Source: Pandoraea faecigallinarum
GTDB taxonomy: Bacteria > Pseudomonadota > Gammaproteobacteria > Burkholderiales > Burkholderiaceae
Assembly (NCBI RefSeq): GCF_001029105.3
Contig: NZ_CP011807.3
Span: forward strand, 4,774,001-4,838,000
Direction of reading: 5' to 3'
Length of the DNA stretch: 64,000 nt
Part shown: piece by piece, positions 51,751-61,512 of the stretch
Layout of the letters: each line of letters begins with the position of its first letter
Position numbering within the stretch: the first letter of the stretch is position 1
The notes under the pieces: model-generated
Told to the model about the DNA's origin: nothing
The model's database searches: none
Seen by the model: the letters and a program-made list of their open reading frames with translations, nothing else
Program-made: the position numbers and the translations under genes

Positions 51751-52411
51751 CGGGCACCTCCTGCGTCATTACACCGTCAACGTCGGCAATGCCAGCGAGT
51801 ACCGCAGATGGCGGCGCCTGCCTGAGTTCGATGCGCAACGTAAAGCGGCGAATGTTCGGCAGCGCAGCCGGCGTGTCGGCCCCGGCCCACTGGCGTCTCA
51901 CGCTCTCGGGCACCACACTCGACTCAACCTCGGCAACTTTGCGCACCCAGGGCAACGCCCGCAATCGCTTCTGCGTCTCGCGCACACGCGACTGCGTCGT
52001 CGCATACCCTTCGATCCGAAGATGCTCCTCGACTGTCTTCACCAGCGTCAGCCGCACGCCGTCGGCGCAGGCGCGCATGACATCGAGCAGTCGATAAGCC
52101 GCGGGCTGCCGACGCGCCACCAAAGCCGTTGCCGCATTGCGATGGGCGCTCATCTCGGCGAGCCGGCGCCGTGTGATGTCGAACGCGGCCGACTCGGCGC
52201 GCAGCGCCTGACTCGCCGCGTGCAACGCAACACGTTCCGTCCGCGCTTGCTCACGCCGATGAATGTCCCAGCCAATCGGGACGGCCGAGACCGCCGCACC
52301 GCATAAAGCGATCACCATCCAGATACGCCACTGACGTCGAAAATCCCGATGACGCCGCTGCGCCAACGTGGGAAGGAAATCAAGCGGCGGAAATTCCACG
52401 CTTACTCGCAT
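51740..52411 (-). CDS. pilN: PilN-like type IV pilus inner-membrane protein
   Basis: This is a 223-residue bitopic protein. A short cytoplasmic N terminus with VEFPPLDFLPTLAQRR replaces the usual INLLPWR peptide that docks into PilM. A membrane helix (about residues 30-50), a coiled coil, and a periplasmic ferredoxin-like domain (RLTLVKTVEEHLRIEGYATTQSRVRE...LPWVRKVAEVES) follow. This layout matches PilN. ATG 52411 has a GGGGG site. The stop overlaps the pil fusion start by 11 bp. Sequence is divergent from well-studied PilN, so identity rests on layout and position. Confidence 0.75.
   Translation of the reverse strand: MRVSVEFPPLDFLPTLAQRRHRDFRRQWRIWMVIALCGAAVSAVPIGWDIHRREQARTERVALHAASQALRAESAAFDITRRRLAEMSAHRNAATALVARRQPAAYRLLDVMRACADGVRLTLVKTVEEHLRIEGYATTQSRVRETQKRLRALPWVRKVAEVESSVVPESVRRQWAGADTPAALPNIRRFTLRIELRQAPPSAVLAGIADVDGVMTQEVPDVR
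51751..51762 (-). promoter_or_regulatory. Strong Shine-Dalgarno fixing the start of the pil fusion gene
   Basis: Reverse-strand AGGAGGT stands 5 bp before ATG 51750. It lies within the last codons of pilN. It supports translation starting at the PilO-like end rather than at a separate secretin start. Confidence 0.8.
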
Positions 52412-52485
52412 AACGCCCCCTGCATCGACATGGCGCGCAACGCCAAACCGAACGGCACGGCCAATGCGGTACGCTGGCCGGTGCT

Positions 52486-53544
52486 CTAAAAGCGCAATCC
52501 GACCGCTTCCACGGCTTCGCCTCCTTCGGCGGAATTCGATGACGGAGCCCATCCAGCAGACCGACCGGACCGATCCGACGGATCGCGAGGACCGACAGAG
52601 CCGAAGGGATCAAAGGGATGGACAGCGATGGCGCAGACCGCGCCGACCGATTCGCAGATGGCGGCGAGTTCACTCGCGGTTGCTTGCTGCGCCACGACGT
52701 AGAGCGTGAGGGGCGCCACCGACAGTTTGTCCAACAGATCTCGCACCGCGCTTGCCAACGCCTCCGGATGGCCGTCTGTGCCGTTGAGACGTTCCCGGAC
52801 ATCGGCGACGTACCCACGGGCGTCGAATACCGCCAGGTCGATGTCGTGAGCATCGATTTGCACCAACGCAACAGGGATTCCCGAGCGCTCTGCGGCCGCC
52901 CAGGGTTCATGCGGCGCCAAGACGCGTACCTCACGCATCGCCCAGCGGAACGCCCGGTGTGCGGCCTTGTGCGCCGCGTCGATCGCATGCGCGCGCAAGC
53001 CCGCCAGTTCCAGTACCGCAAGACGGTCGTCGACCAGCGCCGCCTCACAGGCGTAAAGACGGAGGCGATGACTGCCGGGGTCCGCCCATGTCACGCCGAC
53101 GCGGCTTCGTGAATCGCCTCCCCCATCGCCAGGCACCAGCATGGCCGCGCGTCGCTCGCACCATGCGCGAAGCGCGCGTGGCGGCAAATCCGGCGGGCGG
53201 TCGATCACCTGCGTCTTGAGGCCGTACGATGGCAATGCCAGTACGATCGTGTCGTCTTGCAAGTCGTCAACGCGCATTCCCAAGCGCTCCAGCATCTCCT
53301 CCAGCCGACGCGCAACCGCTTCCGGCTTCGCGATCTGCGCGCCGTTGAGCATGCCGTCTTCGAACACGGCGCTTCCGTAGGCGTCCACGCGCAAACGCCC
53401 ACCCGGCGCCATACGCGTGACGCGAACGAATTGCATGCCACGAGCGTCAAAATGGATACCGCAACCGCCACCCGTCTTGCGCGGCAGCATTGCCGCCATT
53501 TGATGCCCTATGCGACGCACACCACGCAGAACTGCTGCGACCAT
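52486..53544 (-). CDS. pilM: PilM-like type IV pilus assembly protein
   Basis: PilM is the cytoplasmic actin-like ATPase that anchors PilN. This 352-residue protein is collinear with PilM: GIHFDARGMQFVRVTR at the start, VALPSYGLKTQVIDRP-like and LRLYACEAALVDDRLAVLELAGLRAHAID in the middle, and ALVQIDAHDIDLAVFDARG where the second nucleotide motif should be. The glycine-rich ATP motifs look degraded. First gene of the pil locus, divergent from mrcA as in relatives. A Ser/Asp/Pro-rich tail follows. ATG 53544. Confidence 0.8.
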   Translation of the reverse strand: MVAAVLRGVRRIGHQMAAMLPRKTGGGCGIHFDARGMQFVRVTRMAPGGRLRVDAYGSAVFEDGMLNGAQIAKPEAVARRLEEMLERLGMRVDDLQDDTIVLALPSYGLKTQVIDRPPDLPPRALRAWCERRAAMLVPGDGGGDSRSRVGVTWADPGSHRLRLYACEAALVDDRLAVLELAGLRAHAIDAAHKAAHRAFRWAMREVRVLAPHEPWAAAERSGIPVALVQIDAHDIDLAVFDARGYVADVRERLNGTDGHPEALASAVRDLLDKLSVAPLTLYVVAQQATASELAAICESVGAVCAIAVHPFDPFGSVGPRDPSDRSGRSAGWAPSSNSAEGGEAVEAVGLRF

Positions 53545-53755
53545 GACTTCCTCCCATCTCTCGCCATATCGATGCGATCGATGCTATCGGCCATGAGGCA
53601 GCGGTCCAATCGGACTAGTCCGAGTTTTGGCAGCGTAACGATCGGCGATACGCGCTTTCGGAATTCATGCCGTTTTTCGCTCGGTTTATTCCTAGGCCCC
53701 ATAGGCGCTCACTCCGATTTCGGAGGGCTGCCGATGGGGGTCACGGGTCGTTCGC

Positions 53756-53761
53756 TATAAT
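53756..53761 (+). promoter_or_regulatory. Candidate -10 box of mrcA
   Basis: A perfect TATAAT lies 28 bp upstream of the mrcA ATG. The -35 region is not recognisable. The rest of the 244-bp pilM-mrcA gap shows nothing clear. Confidence 0.4.
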
Positions 53762-53788
53762 CGGCCCATCGTTTTTTCCGGTTTCCCC

Positions 53789-56239
53789 ATGGCAAGCACA
53801 CCCCAAACCGAGACACCCCGCGACAAGCGCCCGCCCAAACCGCGCCGCTCCATCTGGCTGCGCCTCACACTTTGGTTCGTCGGCCTTATCGCCGCGATGG
53901 TCGTATGTGGCGCGTTGCTCGCGGGGTACATCCTGGTCGTCATGACGCCGCAATTGCCGTCGCTCGACACCATCGTCGACTATCGCCCCAAGATTCCGTT
54001 GCGCATATACACGGCCGACGAAATCCAGATTGGCGAGTTCGGCGAGGAGCGCCGCAATCTCGTGCGCTTCTCCGATATTCCCGACGTGATGAAAAAAGCC
54101 GTGCTCGCCATCGAGGACGATCGCTTCTATCAGCACGGGGGGGTCGACTTCATCGGCATCTTCCGCGCCGGCGTCGCGAACTTCACGCGCGGCGGTTCGT
54201 CGCAGGGCGCCAGTACGATCACGATGCAGGTGGCGCGCAACTTCTTCCTGTCTAGCGAGAAGACGTATACGCGCAAGATTTACGAAGCGCTGCTCGCCTA
54301 CAAGATCGAATCGCGGCTGTCGAAGGATCAGATTCTCGAGCTCTACATGAATCAGATCTATCTCGGCGAGCGCGCATACGGTTTCGCCAGCGCCGCCCGG
54401 GTGTATTTCGGCAAGGACCTGAAGGACATCACGCTCGCCGAAGCCGCCATGCTCGCAGGGTTGCCGAAGGCACCGTCCGCCTACAACCCCATCGTCAACT
54501 ACAAGCGGGCTCGCGTGCGCCAGGAGTACATCCTCAAGCGCATGTACGACCTCGGGTATGTGTCGAAGCCCGAGTACGATCAGGCCATCGCACAGGAACT
54601 GGTCGTGCGCGGGCTGGGGAGCGAGTTCAGCGTGCATGCCGGCTACGTCGCGGAAATGGTTCGCCAACTGCTTTACGCGCAGTTCAAGGATGAGATCTAT
54701 ACGCGCGGGTTCAACGTCTACACAACGATCAATTCGGCCGATCAGGAAGCGGCTTACGAAGCGCTGCGCGCGGGCGTCATGGCTTACGAGCTGCGCCATG
54801 GCTATCGCGGCCCCGAAGCCAATATCGATTTGCCGGACGGCAAGGAAGAGCGCGAACAGTTGATCGACGACACGCTGGTGGAGCATCCGGACAGCGGGGA
54901 TATGGTCGCCGCGGTGGTCCTGTCCGCAACGCCCCAGCAAGTCAAGGCCGTGCTCCTGAACGGCGACGACGTCACCGTCACCGGAGATGGTCTGCGCTTT
55001 GCTGCCGCCGGGCTCAGCGCCAAGGCACAACCGAAGCAGAAAATTCGTCCGGGTTCGGTGATTCGCGTGACGAAAGACGCCAAGGACAACTGGCGCATCG
55101 TGCAAATGCCGGACATCGAAGCCGCCTTCGTGTCACTCGATCCGCAAAACGGTGCGATTCGCTCGCTGGTCGGCGGGTTCGACTTCAACCGGAACAAGTT
55201 CAATCACGTGACGCAGGCATGGCGTCAGCCGGGCTCGAGCTTCAAGCCGTTCATTTATTCTGCCGCGCTCGAAAAGGGTTTTGCGCCTGGGACCATCATC
55301 AACGACGGTCCGCTGTACTTCACGGCGGCACAGACCGGTGGACAACCATGGGAGCCGAAGAACTACGGTGGCGGCTTCGATGGACCCGAGCCGATGCGTG
55401 TCGCGCTGATGCGCTCGCGCAACCTCGTCTCGATTCGTATCCTTCAGAGTATTACGCCCGCCTACGCGCAGAAGTTCATTGGCCGGTTCGGGTTCGAAGC
55501 TGACAAGCATCCGGCCTACCTCCCGATGGCGCTGGGCGCGGGCATGGTCACGCCGCTCCAGATGGCAAGCGGCTACGCCGTGTTCGCGAACGGCGGCTTC
55601 CGGGTGAATCCGTTCATCGTGGCCCGCATCACGGACTCGAAGGGCAACGTCATCATGGAAGAAAAGCCGACCACGGCGGGAGACGAGTCGATTCGTGCCA
55701 TTCCCGCGCGCAACGCATTCATCATGAATTCCATGCTGCACGACGTTGCGACGCGCGGCACCGCCGCCAAGACCAATGCGCTCAAACGTAGCGATCTGGC
55801 GGGCAAGACAGGGACGACGAACGATTCGCACGACGCGTGGTTCGCGGGCTATCAATCGCAATTGGTGGGGGTCGCGTGGATTGGCTTCGATCAGCCACGG
55901 AATCTGGGCGATCGCGAAACCGGCGGCGGTCTGGCGTTGCCGATCTGGATCGACTATATGTCCAAGGCGTTGCGTGGCGTACCCGAGGCCACTCGGGCCA
56001 TGCCGCCGGGCGTCATTCAGGCGAATGGCGATTACTACTATGACGACTATCCCCCTGGACGTGCCGTCAGCACGGTCGGCCTGAGTACGGAGTCGGCATC
56101 CGATGGTTCGGCGGCACCGGGGCCGTCCGGTGCGATGCCGGGTCAGATGCCGGCACAGCCGGGCCCCGCACCGGCGCCTGCCCCGGTCGACCGGCAGGAG
56201 CGTCAACGCATTCTGGATATGTTCAACAGCAAGCCCTGA
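53789..56239 (+). CDS. mrcA: Penicillin-binding protein 1A (bifunctional)
   Basis: PBP1a polymerises and cross-links peptidoglycan during cell elongation. The 816-residue class A PBP has a cytoplasmic Pro/Arg tail, a membrane helix (about 24-52), and a glycosyltransferase domain with the catalytic Glu in AIEDDRFYQHGG and QGASTITMQVARN. An OB-like region follows (about 320-440). The transpeptidase has active Ser in GSSFKP, SRN in the second motif, and KTGTT. The tail is Pro/Ala-rich. It is divergent from the pil locus, the usual arrangement in proteobacteria. Confidence 0.97.
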   Translation: MASTPQTETPRDKRPPKPRRSIWLRLTLWFVGLIAAMVVCGALLAGYILVVMTPQLPSLDTIVDYRPKIPLRIYTADEIQIGEFGEERRNLVRFSDIPDVMKKAVLAIEDDRFYQHGGVDFIGIFRAGVANFTRGGSSQGASTITMQVARNFFLSSEKTYTRKIYEALLAYKIESRLSKDQILELYMNQIYLGERAYGFASAARVYFGKDLKDITLAEAAMLAGLPKAPSAYNPIVNYKRARVRQEYILKRMYDLGYVSKPEYDQAIAQELVVRGLGSEFSVHAGYVAEMVRQLLYAQFKDEIYTRGFNVYTTINSADQEAAYEALRAGVMAYELRHGYRGPEANIDLPDGKEEREQLIDDTLVEHPDSGDMVAAVVLSATPQQVKAVLLNGDDVTVTGDGLRFAAAGLSAKAQPKQKIRPGSVIRVTKDAKDNWRIVQMPDIEAAFVSLDPQNGAIRSLVGGFDFNRNKFNHVTQAWRQPGSSFKPFIYSAALEKGFAPGTIINDGPLYFTAAQTGGQPWEPKNYGGGFDGPEPMRVALMRSRNLVSIRILQSITPAYAQKFIGRFGFEADKHPAYLPMALGAGMVTPLQMASGYAVFANGGFRVNPFIVARITDSKGNVIMEEKPTTAGDESIRAIPARNAFIMNSMLHDVATRGTAAKTNALKRSDLAGKTGTTNDSHDAWFAGYQSQLVGVAWIGFDQPRNLGDRETGGGLALPIWIDYMSKALRGVPEATRAMPPGVIQANGDYYYDDYPPGRAVSTVGLSTESASDGSAAPGPSGAMPGQMPAQPGPAPAPAPVDRQERQRILDMFNSKP

Positions 56240-56265
56240 CGCGCCGGTAAGTCCCTCGCGGTAAT

Positions 56266-56598
56266 TCAGCCGGCCTGAAACGTTACCGTTTCGCCGGCCT
56301 GCTGCGAGGCGAAGCGCGACAAGGCTTCGAACAATTCGGAGTCGTCGCGCGTATCGCGCCACTTGTCGCCCTTCAGGCGGAAGTGGAAGCCGCCTGAACG
56401 CGCGGCGATCCAGATTTCACTCATCGGCGTCTGAACGTTGACGATGATCTTGCTACCGTCGTCGAATTCGAGCGTCAGCACGTTGCCGGTACGCTCGCAA
56501 TCGATGTCCACGTCGCTGTTGTCGACGACCGCCTCGACAGCCGCTTCGACCTGCGCCAGCACTGCCTCTGCGAGCGCCAGGAATTCACTTTCCGTCAT
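56266..56598 (-). CDS. cyaY: Frataxin-like iron protein CyaY
   Basis: CyaY binds iron and modulates IscS-dependent Fe-S cluster assembly. The 110-residue product begins MTESEFLALAEAVL, aligning with the E. coli start. The acidic first helix and DIDCE, LTLEFDDGSKIIVN, EIWIAARSGGFHF and ASQQAGETVTF make the family clear. ATG 56598 is chosen because a TGGAG site precedes it; two ATGs upstream would add 8-11 residues. It converges on mrcA and diverges from the lipoprotein gene, a layout common in proteobacteria. Confidence 0.95.
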   Translation of the reverse strand: MTESEFLALAEAVLAQVEAAVEAVVDNSDVDIDCERTGNVLTLEFDDGSKIIVNVQTPMSEIWIAARSGGFHFRLKGDKWRDTRDDSELFEALSRFASQQAGETVTFQAG

Positions 56599-56655
56599 GC
56601 TAAACTCCACGGTTTGCGTCATCGTTTGCATGCCGCACCACGCGGCGATACCCCC

Positions 56656-56883
56656 ATGACTGCACCTATTCGAACCTGCGCGATTGTAGCGTCGATTGCC
56701 CTGTTGAGCGTATTGGCCGGCTGTGGCCAAGCCGGACCGCTGTACCTGCCCGCTCGCCCGGTGAAACCGACGCCGCCTCCGGGAGCCCCGGTTCCGCCGC
56801 CGCCGCTCGTCCCCGAGCCGCAACGCGGACCGTCGGTCGAAGTGCCGCCGGCCGCCTCGCTGCCCGCTGCAAAACCGGAATAA
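56656..56883 (+). CDS. lptM: LptM/YifL-like small lipoprotein
   Basis: This is a 75-residue lipoprotein with signal MTAPIRTCAIVAS... and lipobox LAGC followed by GQAGPLYLP. The mature C-G-x-x-G-P-L-Y-L-P start is the LptM (YifL) hallmark; in E. coli that protein helps oxidise LptD for LPS export. The rest is Pro-rich. It precedes lysA by 146 bp, as yifL precedes dapF in E. coli. An upstream GTG exists but adds residues before the signal. Confidence 0.9.
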   Translation: MTAPIRTCAIVASIALLSVLAGCGQAGPLYLPARPVKPTPPPGAPVPPPPLVPEPQRGPSVEVPPAASLPAAKPE

Positions 56884-57029
56884 GCGAAAACTAGCCGACG
56901 TTGGCCGACATCGGGCGAAGTCGGTCACAACATGCCGCAGCGAACCATCTTTGGCGTGAGCGGCATCCCTGGAGGGCGCCAATGCCCTCCGCTGCCTCGA
57001 TTGCCCCAGTTTATTACCGAGTTTCTGCG

Positions 57030-58298
57030 ATGTCCGACGCCATCTTTTCCTACCGCAACGACATACTCCATGCCGAGGGTGTCGCGCTACCCGCGCTCGC
57101 CGAGCGATTCGGCACACCGTTGTACGTCTATTCGAAGGCTGCACTGACGAACGCCTATCAGGCGTACGCCAAGGCCTGTGAAGGCCGGAACGCAGCAGTG
57201 CACTACGCCGCCAAGGCCAACTCCAATCTCGCCGTGCTCGGTGTGTTCGCCAGGTTGGGCGCCGGCTTCGACATCGTGTCGGCCGGTGAGCTCGCACGCG
57301 TCATCGCTGCCGGCGCTGACCCGAGGCGGGCGGTATTCTCGGGCGTTGGCAAGCATGCCGACGAAATGCGCTACGCGCTGGAGAAGGACGTGTTCTGCTT
57401 TAACGTGGAATCGCGCCCGGAACTCGATCGGCTCAACGAAGTGGCCGGACAAGCCGGCAAGCGTGCGCGTGTGTCGCTGCGCGTGAATCCGAATGTCGAT
57501 GCCAAGACGCATCCGTACATCTCCACCGGCCTGCGCGGTAACAAGTTCGGTGTCGCTTACGAAGAAGCTTTTGACGCCTACCGGGCGGCAGCTGCGATGC
57601 CGAACCTCGAAATCGTCGGTATCGACTGCCATATCGGCTCGCAAATCACCGAAATTTCGCCGTATCTCGATGCCACCGACAAGGTGCTCGACCTGGTCGA
57701 AAAGCTCGAAGCAGCGGGTATCTCGCTGCATCACATCGACGTGGGCGGCGGCTTGGGCATTACCTATACGGACGAAACGCCGCCGGACATCACGGCCTTT
57801 GCGACCACGCTGCTCGATCACATCGCCGAGCGCGGTCACGGTCATCGTCAGGTGTTGTTCGAACCGGGCCGCTCGCTGGTGGGCAACGCCGGCGTGCTGC
57901 TCACGCGTGTCGAGTTCCTCAAGCACGGCGAGACGAAGAACTTCGCCATCGTCGACGCGGCGATGAACGATCTCGCACGCCCCGCCATGTATGAGGCCTA
58001 CCACGGTATCGAGCCGGTCGAACGCCGCGCAGGCGACGCCACCACGTACGATGTCGTCGGCCCCGTGTGCGAGAGCGGCGACTGGCTTGGCCGGGATCGC
58101 GCGCTGACAGTCGCGCCGGGCGACTTGCTCGCGATTCGTTCGGCTGGCGCGTATGGCTTCACGATGAGTTCGAACTACAACACGCGTCCGCGCGCGGCCG
58201 AAGTCATGGTCGACGGCAACGAAGCGCATCTCGTGCGCGCGCGCGAAACGGTCGAATCGTTGTTCGCCGGCGAACGGCTGCTGCCTGCCGGCGCCTGA
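57030..58298 (+). CDS. lysA: Diaminopimelate decarboxylase LysA
   Basis: LysA removes CO2 from meso-DAP to make lysine. The 422-residue PLP enzyme has the Schiff-base lysine in VHYAAKANSN, PLP phosphate-binding GGGLGI and EPGRSLVGNAG, and the partner-subunit Cys motif GPVCESGDWLG. Near the end, SAGAYGFTMSSNYN is diagnostic. ATG 57030 is the start that matches the family N terminus, although no good ribosome site precedes it. Confidence 0.96.
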   Translation: MSDAIFSYRNDILHAEGVALPALAERFGTPLYVYSKAALTNAYQAYAKACEGRNAAVHYAAKANSNLAVLGVFARLGAGFDIVSAGELARVIAAGADPRRAVFSGVGKHADEMRYALEKDVFCFNVESRPELDRLNEVAGQAGKRARVSLRVNPNVDAKTHPYISTGLRGNKFGVAYEEAFDAYRAAAAMPNLEIVGIDCHIGSQITEISPYLDATDKVLDLVEKLEAAGISLHHIDVGGGLGITYTDETPPDITAFATTLLDHIAERGHGHRQVLFEPGRSLVGNAGVLLTRVEFLKHGETKNFAIVDAAMNDLARPAMYEAYHGIEPVERRAGDATTYDVVGPVCESGDWLGRDRALTVAPGDLLAIRSAGAYGFTMSSNYNTRPRAAEVMVDGNEAHLVRARETVESLFAGERLLPAGA

Positions 58299-58336
58299 GG
58301 CTGGCCGTAGTCCCCCTATTGCGCGATATCGGGAGA

Positions 58337-59083
58337 TTACAGCGTATCGCGCGCGCCGGGCCGCGGCCTGCGAAGCATCCAGATGAGACGGGCGCCGAGT
58401 AGGCCCGCCACCACGATCGCATAGATCGCGGGCTCGGCAAGGTCGTTCTTGCCCGCCCTCATCCACCAGTAATGCAGGATCGCCAGCACCGCAATCGCGT
58501 AAATCGCGTGGTGCAACCGTTGCCAGCGCCGCCCGCCCAAACGCCGCGCCATTGCGTGCGGCGATGTCAGTGCCAACGGCACCATCAGCGCGAACGCGGC
58601 AAATCCTGCCGTGATGAACGGTCGCTTGCCCGTCACGTCGCGCAGCATGCTCTCCCAATCGAACCACTGATCCAGCCAGAAGTACGTCGTGAAATGTAAC
58701 GCGCCGTAGAAAAAAGCGAACAGGCCGAGCATGCGGCGAACACGCAGCAGCCACGCCATGCCGGTCATGCGCCGTGCCGGCGTGATGGCGAGCGTGATGC
58801 ACAGCATCACCAGTGTCCAGGTCCCCGTCGAGCGGGTTATGAACTCGACCGGATTCGCTCCCAGCCGGTCGGTGAAACCGTAGAGAACGAGTCGCAGCAG
58901 CGGCGCCAGCGCGAAGACAAATACGGCGACCTTTACCCAGGGAAGCCAGCGCTGTGTCGAGCGACGGGCCGCAGGCCGGCTCACTGTCGTGCCTTGCGCG
59001 TCTGGCATTACATCGGGCATTGCATCAGGGGACACTGGATCAGGCGGCATTTCGGCACACGGCGGCGCGGGAGGTGAAGGCAC
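58337..59083 (-). CDS. msrQ: Heme-binding membrane subunit MsrQ
   Basis: MsrQ passes electrons from the quinone pool to the periplasmic methionine sulfoxide reductase MsrP. The 248-residue product has a nonconserved Pro-rich N terminus of about 40 residues and then six membrane helices with heme-ligating histidines in GALHFTTYFW, RRWQRLHHAIY and AILHYWW. GTG 59083 is the longest start; ATG 59050 or 59020 are possible. It follows msrP by 11 bp. Confidence 0.93.
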   Translation of the reverse strand: MPSPPAPPCAEMPPDPVSPDAMPDVMPDAQGTTVSRPAARRSTQRWLPWVKVAVFVFALAPLLRLVLYGFTDRLGANPVEFITRSTGTWTLVMLCITLAITPARRMTGMAWLLRVRRMLGLFAFFYGALHFTTYFWLDQWFDWESMLRDVTGKRPFITAGFAAFALMVPLALTSPHAMARRLGGRRWQRLHHAIYAIAVLAILHYWWMRAGKNDLAEPAIYAIVVAGLLGARLIWMLRRPRPGARDTL

Positions 59084-59094
59084 GATGCGTCGGC

Positions 59095-60090
<996 letters not shown>

Positions 60091-60250
60091 GACGCTCCTT
60101 CCGGCCCTGCTTGCCTCATCAAAGTCGCCAATGTCGCCGGTGCCTGCGACGTTGTCACCGTTGCGCTCCCGATATTCCCGATGCCCGCCAGGGCTGACAC
60201 TCCCATGGCACCGTTCCCGCAGTCGCCATGCGAAAAATCATACGACACGA

Positions 60251-60286
60251 TGAAAAGAGCCGCCGGCACTTGCGCACGGCGGCTTT
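60251..60286 (-). terminator. Rho-independent terminator after ccsB
   Basis: An 8-bp AGCCGCCG/CGGCGGCT stem (60258-60265 with 60277-60284) is followed on the reverse strand by CTTTTC. It lies 31 bp after the ccsB stop, upstream of msrP. Confidence 0.65.
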
Positions 60287-60316
60287 AAAGACCTTGTCGG
60301 ACGGGGGTCCAGGGCC

Positions 60317-61501
60317 TCAGAGTTGCCCGTAGCTATGCAACCCCGAGAGGAACATGTTCACGCCGAGGAAGGCAAATGTCGTGATCAGCAGCCCGGTGAG
60401 CGACCACCACGCGGCAACCACGCCTCGCAGCCCCTTCATCAATCGCATGTGCAGCCAGGCGGCATAGTTCAACCAGACGATCAGTGCCCACGTCTCCTTC
60501 GGGTCCCAACTCCAATACCCACCCCAGGCGTCTGCCGCCCACAATGCGCCGAGAATCGTGGCGATCGTGAAGAAGGCAAAACCGACGGCAATGGCCTTGT
60601 ACATCACGTCGTCGAGCAGTTCGAGCGACGGCAGACGCGACGAGAAGAACCCGCTGTCGAGCGGCTTGCCATTCGCCGCCAGTCGCTTGTTCTCGCCCGA
60701 CTTGAGCAAATACGCGACCGCGACCATTGCGGCGAGCGCAAACGTGCCATAGCCGATGAAGTTGGCGGGCACGTGAATCTTCATCCACCAGCTTTGCAGC
60801 GCGGGCACCAACGGCTGAATTTCATACGCACTGCGCGCCACGCTGTACCAGAGGTTGAAGCCGACCGCGGCGCTGATGACGAGGAGCACGAACGGTCCGA
60901 GCGAGCGCGTTTCGTAGCGCTGTTCGTAATACAGATAGAACAACGCCGTAATCAGGCAGAACAGCACGAACACTTCGTAGAGATTGGAGATGGGAATGTG
61001 GCCCACGTCCGCCCCGACCAGATACGACTCGTACCAGCGCACCATCATGCCGGTGAAGCCAAGCAGCACGGCCGCCCAGCAAAGCGACGAACCGACACTC
61101 GCACCGAACGGCGAGCGGGCAAGCAGCCCCCCCCAGTAGAACAGTGTCGAGAGGAAGAACAGCGCGCTCATCCACAGAATGGCGGACTGACTCGACAGGA
61201 AATATTTGAGAAAAAATGTCTGATCGGCACGCGCAAGATCATGGTGATACAGGCCAATACCGGAGAGCGCAAGAATCGCGATTCCCGCCATCAGCCAGCG
61301 CACGGAGCGCCAATGCCAGCCTAGCAACGCGAAGGTCGGCACCGCGAGCACCAGAATCGTGTGCTCGTAGTAATCCATATAGTGGCCGTAGCGATTGAGC
61401 GCGAAGCCCGCGCCGATCGCCAGCGCCAGTGCGAACAGCCAGTCGCCGACGCTGCGGCGTCGCAGCCACGAGACCTCTGTATAGCCTTGGGATAACTCCA
61501 T
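60317..61501 (-). CDS. ccsB: Cytochrome c biogenesis protein CcsB (ResC/CcsA type)
   Basis: With ResB this forms the system II heme exporter and cytochrome c heme lyase. The 394-residue protein has about eight membrane helices, the periplasmic heme-binding WWD motif WGGYWSWDPKETWAL, and flanking histidines (KIHVPANF; WLHMR). ATG 61501 is preceded by AAGGTGAG at proper spacing; a second ATG at 61516 overlaps the resB stop. The two genes are therefore translationally linked. Confidence 0.95.
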   Translation of the reverse strand: MELSQGYTEVSWLRRRSVGDWLFALALAIGAGFALNRYGHYMDYYEHTILVLAVPTFALLGWHWRSVRWLMAGIAILALSGIGLYHHDLARADQTFFLKYFLSSQSAILWMSALFFLSTLFYWGGLLARSPFGASVGSSLCWAAVLLGFTGMMVRWYESYLVGADVGHIPISNLYEVFVLFCLITALFYLYYEQRYETRSLGPFVLLVISAAVGFNLWYSVARSAYEIQPLVPALQSWWMKIHVPANFIGYGTFALAAMVAVAYLLKSGENKRLAANGKPLDSGFFSSRLPSLELLDDVMYKAIAVGFAFFTIATILGALWAADAWGGYWSWDPKETWALIVWLNYAAWLHMRLMKGLRGVVAAWWSLTGLLITTFAFLGVNMFLSGLHSYGQL

Positions 61502-61512
61502 GTCTCTCACCT

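Noticed and set aside
51740..52552. A longer PilN start at 52552
   Set aside because: The added residues are an Arg-rich read-through overlapping the end of pilM, while ATG 52411 has a ribosome site and gives a normal PilN layout.
53741..55105. 454-codon reverse frame opposite mrcA
   Set aside because: It is antisense to PBP1a with all catalytic motifs intact; it has no independent support.
57087..58802. 571-codon reverse frame spanning lysA and part of msrQ
   Set aside because: It is antisense to lysA and overlaps msrQ out of frame; composition only.
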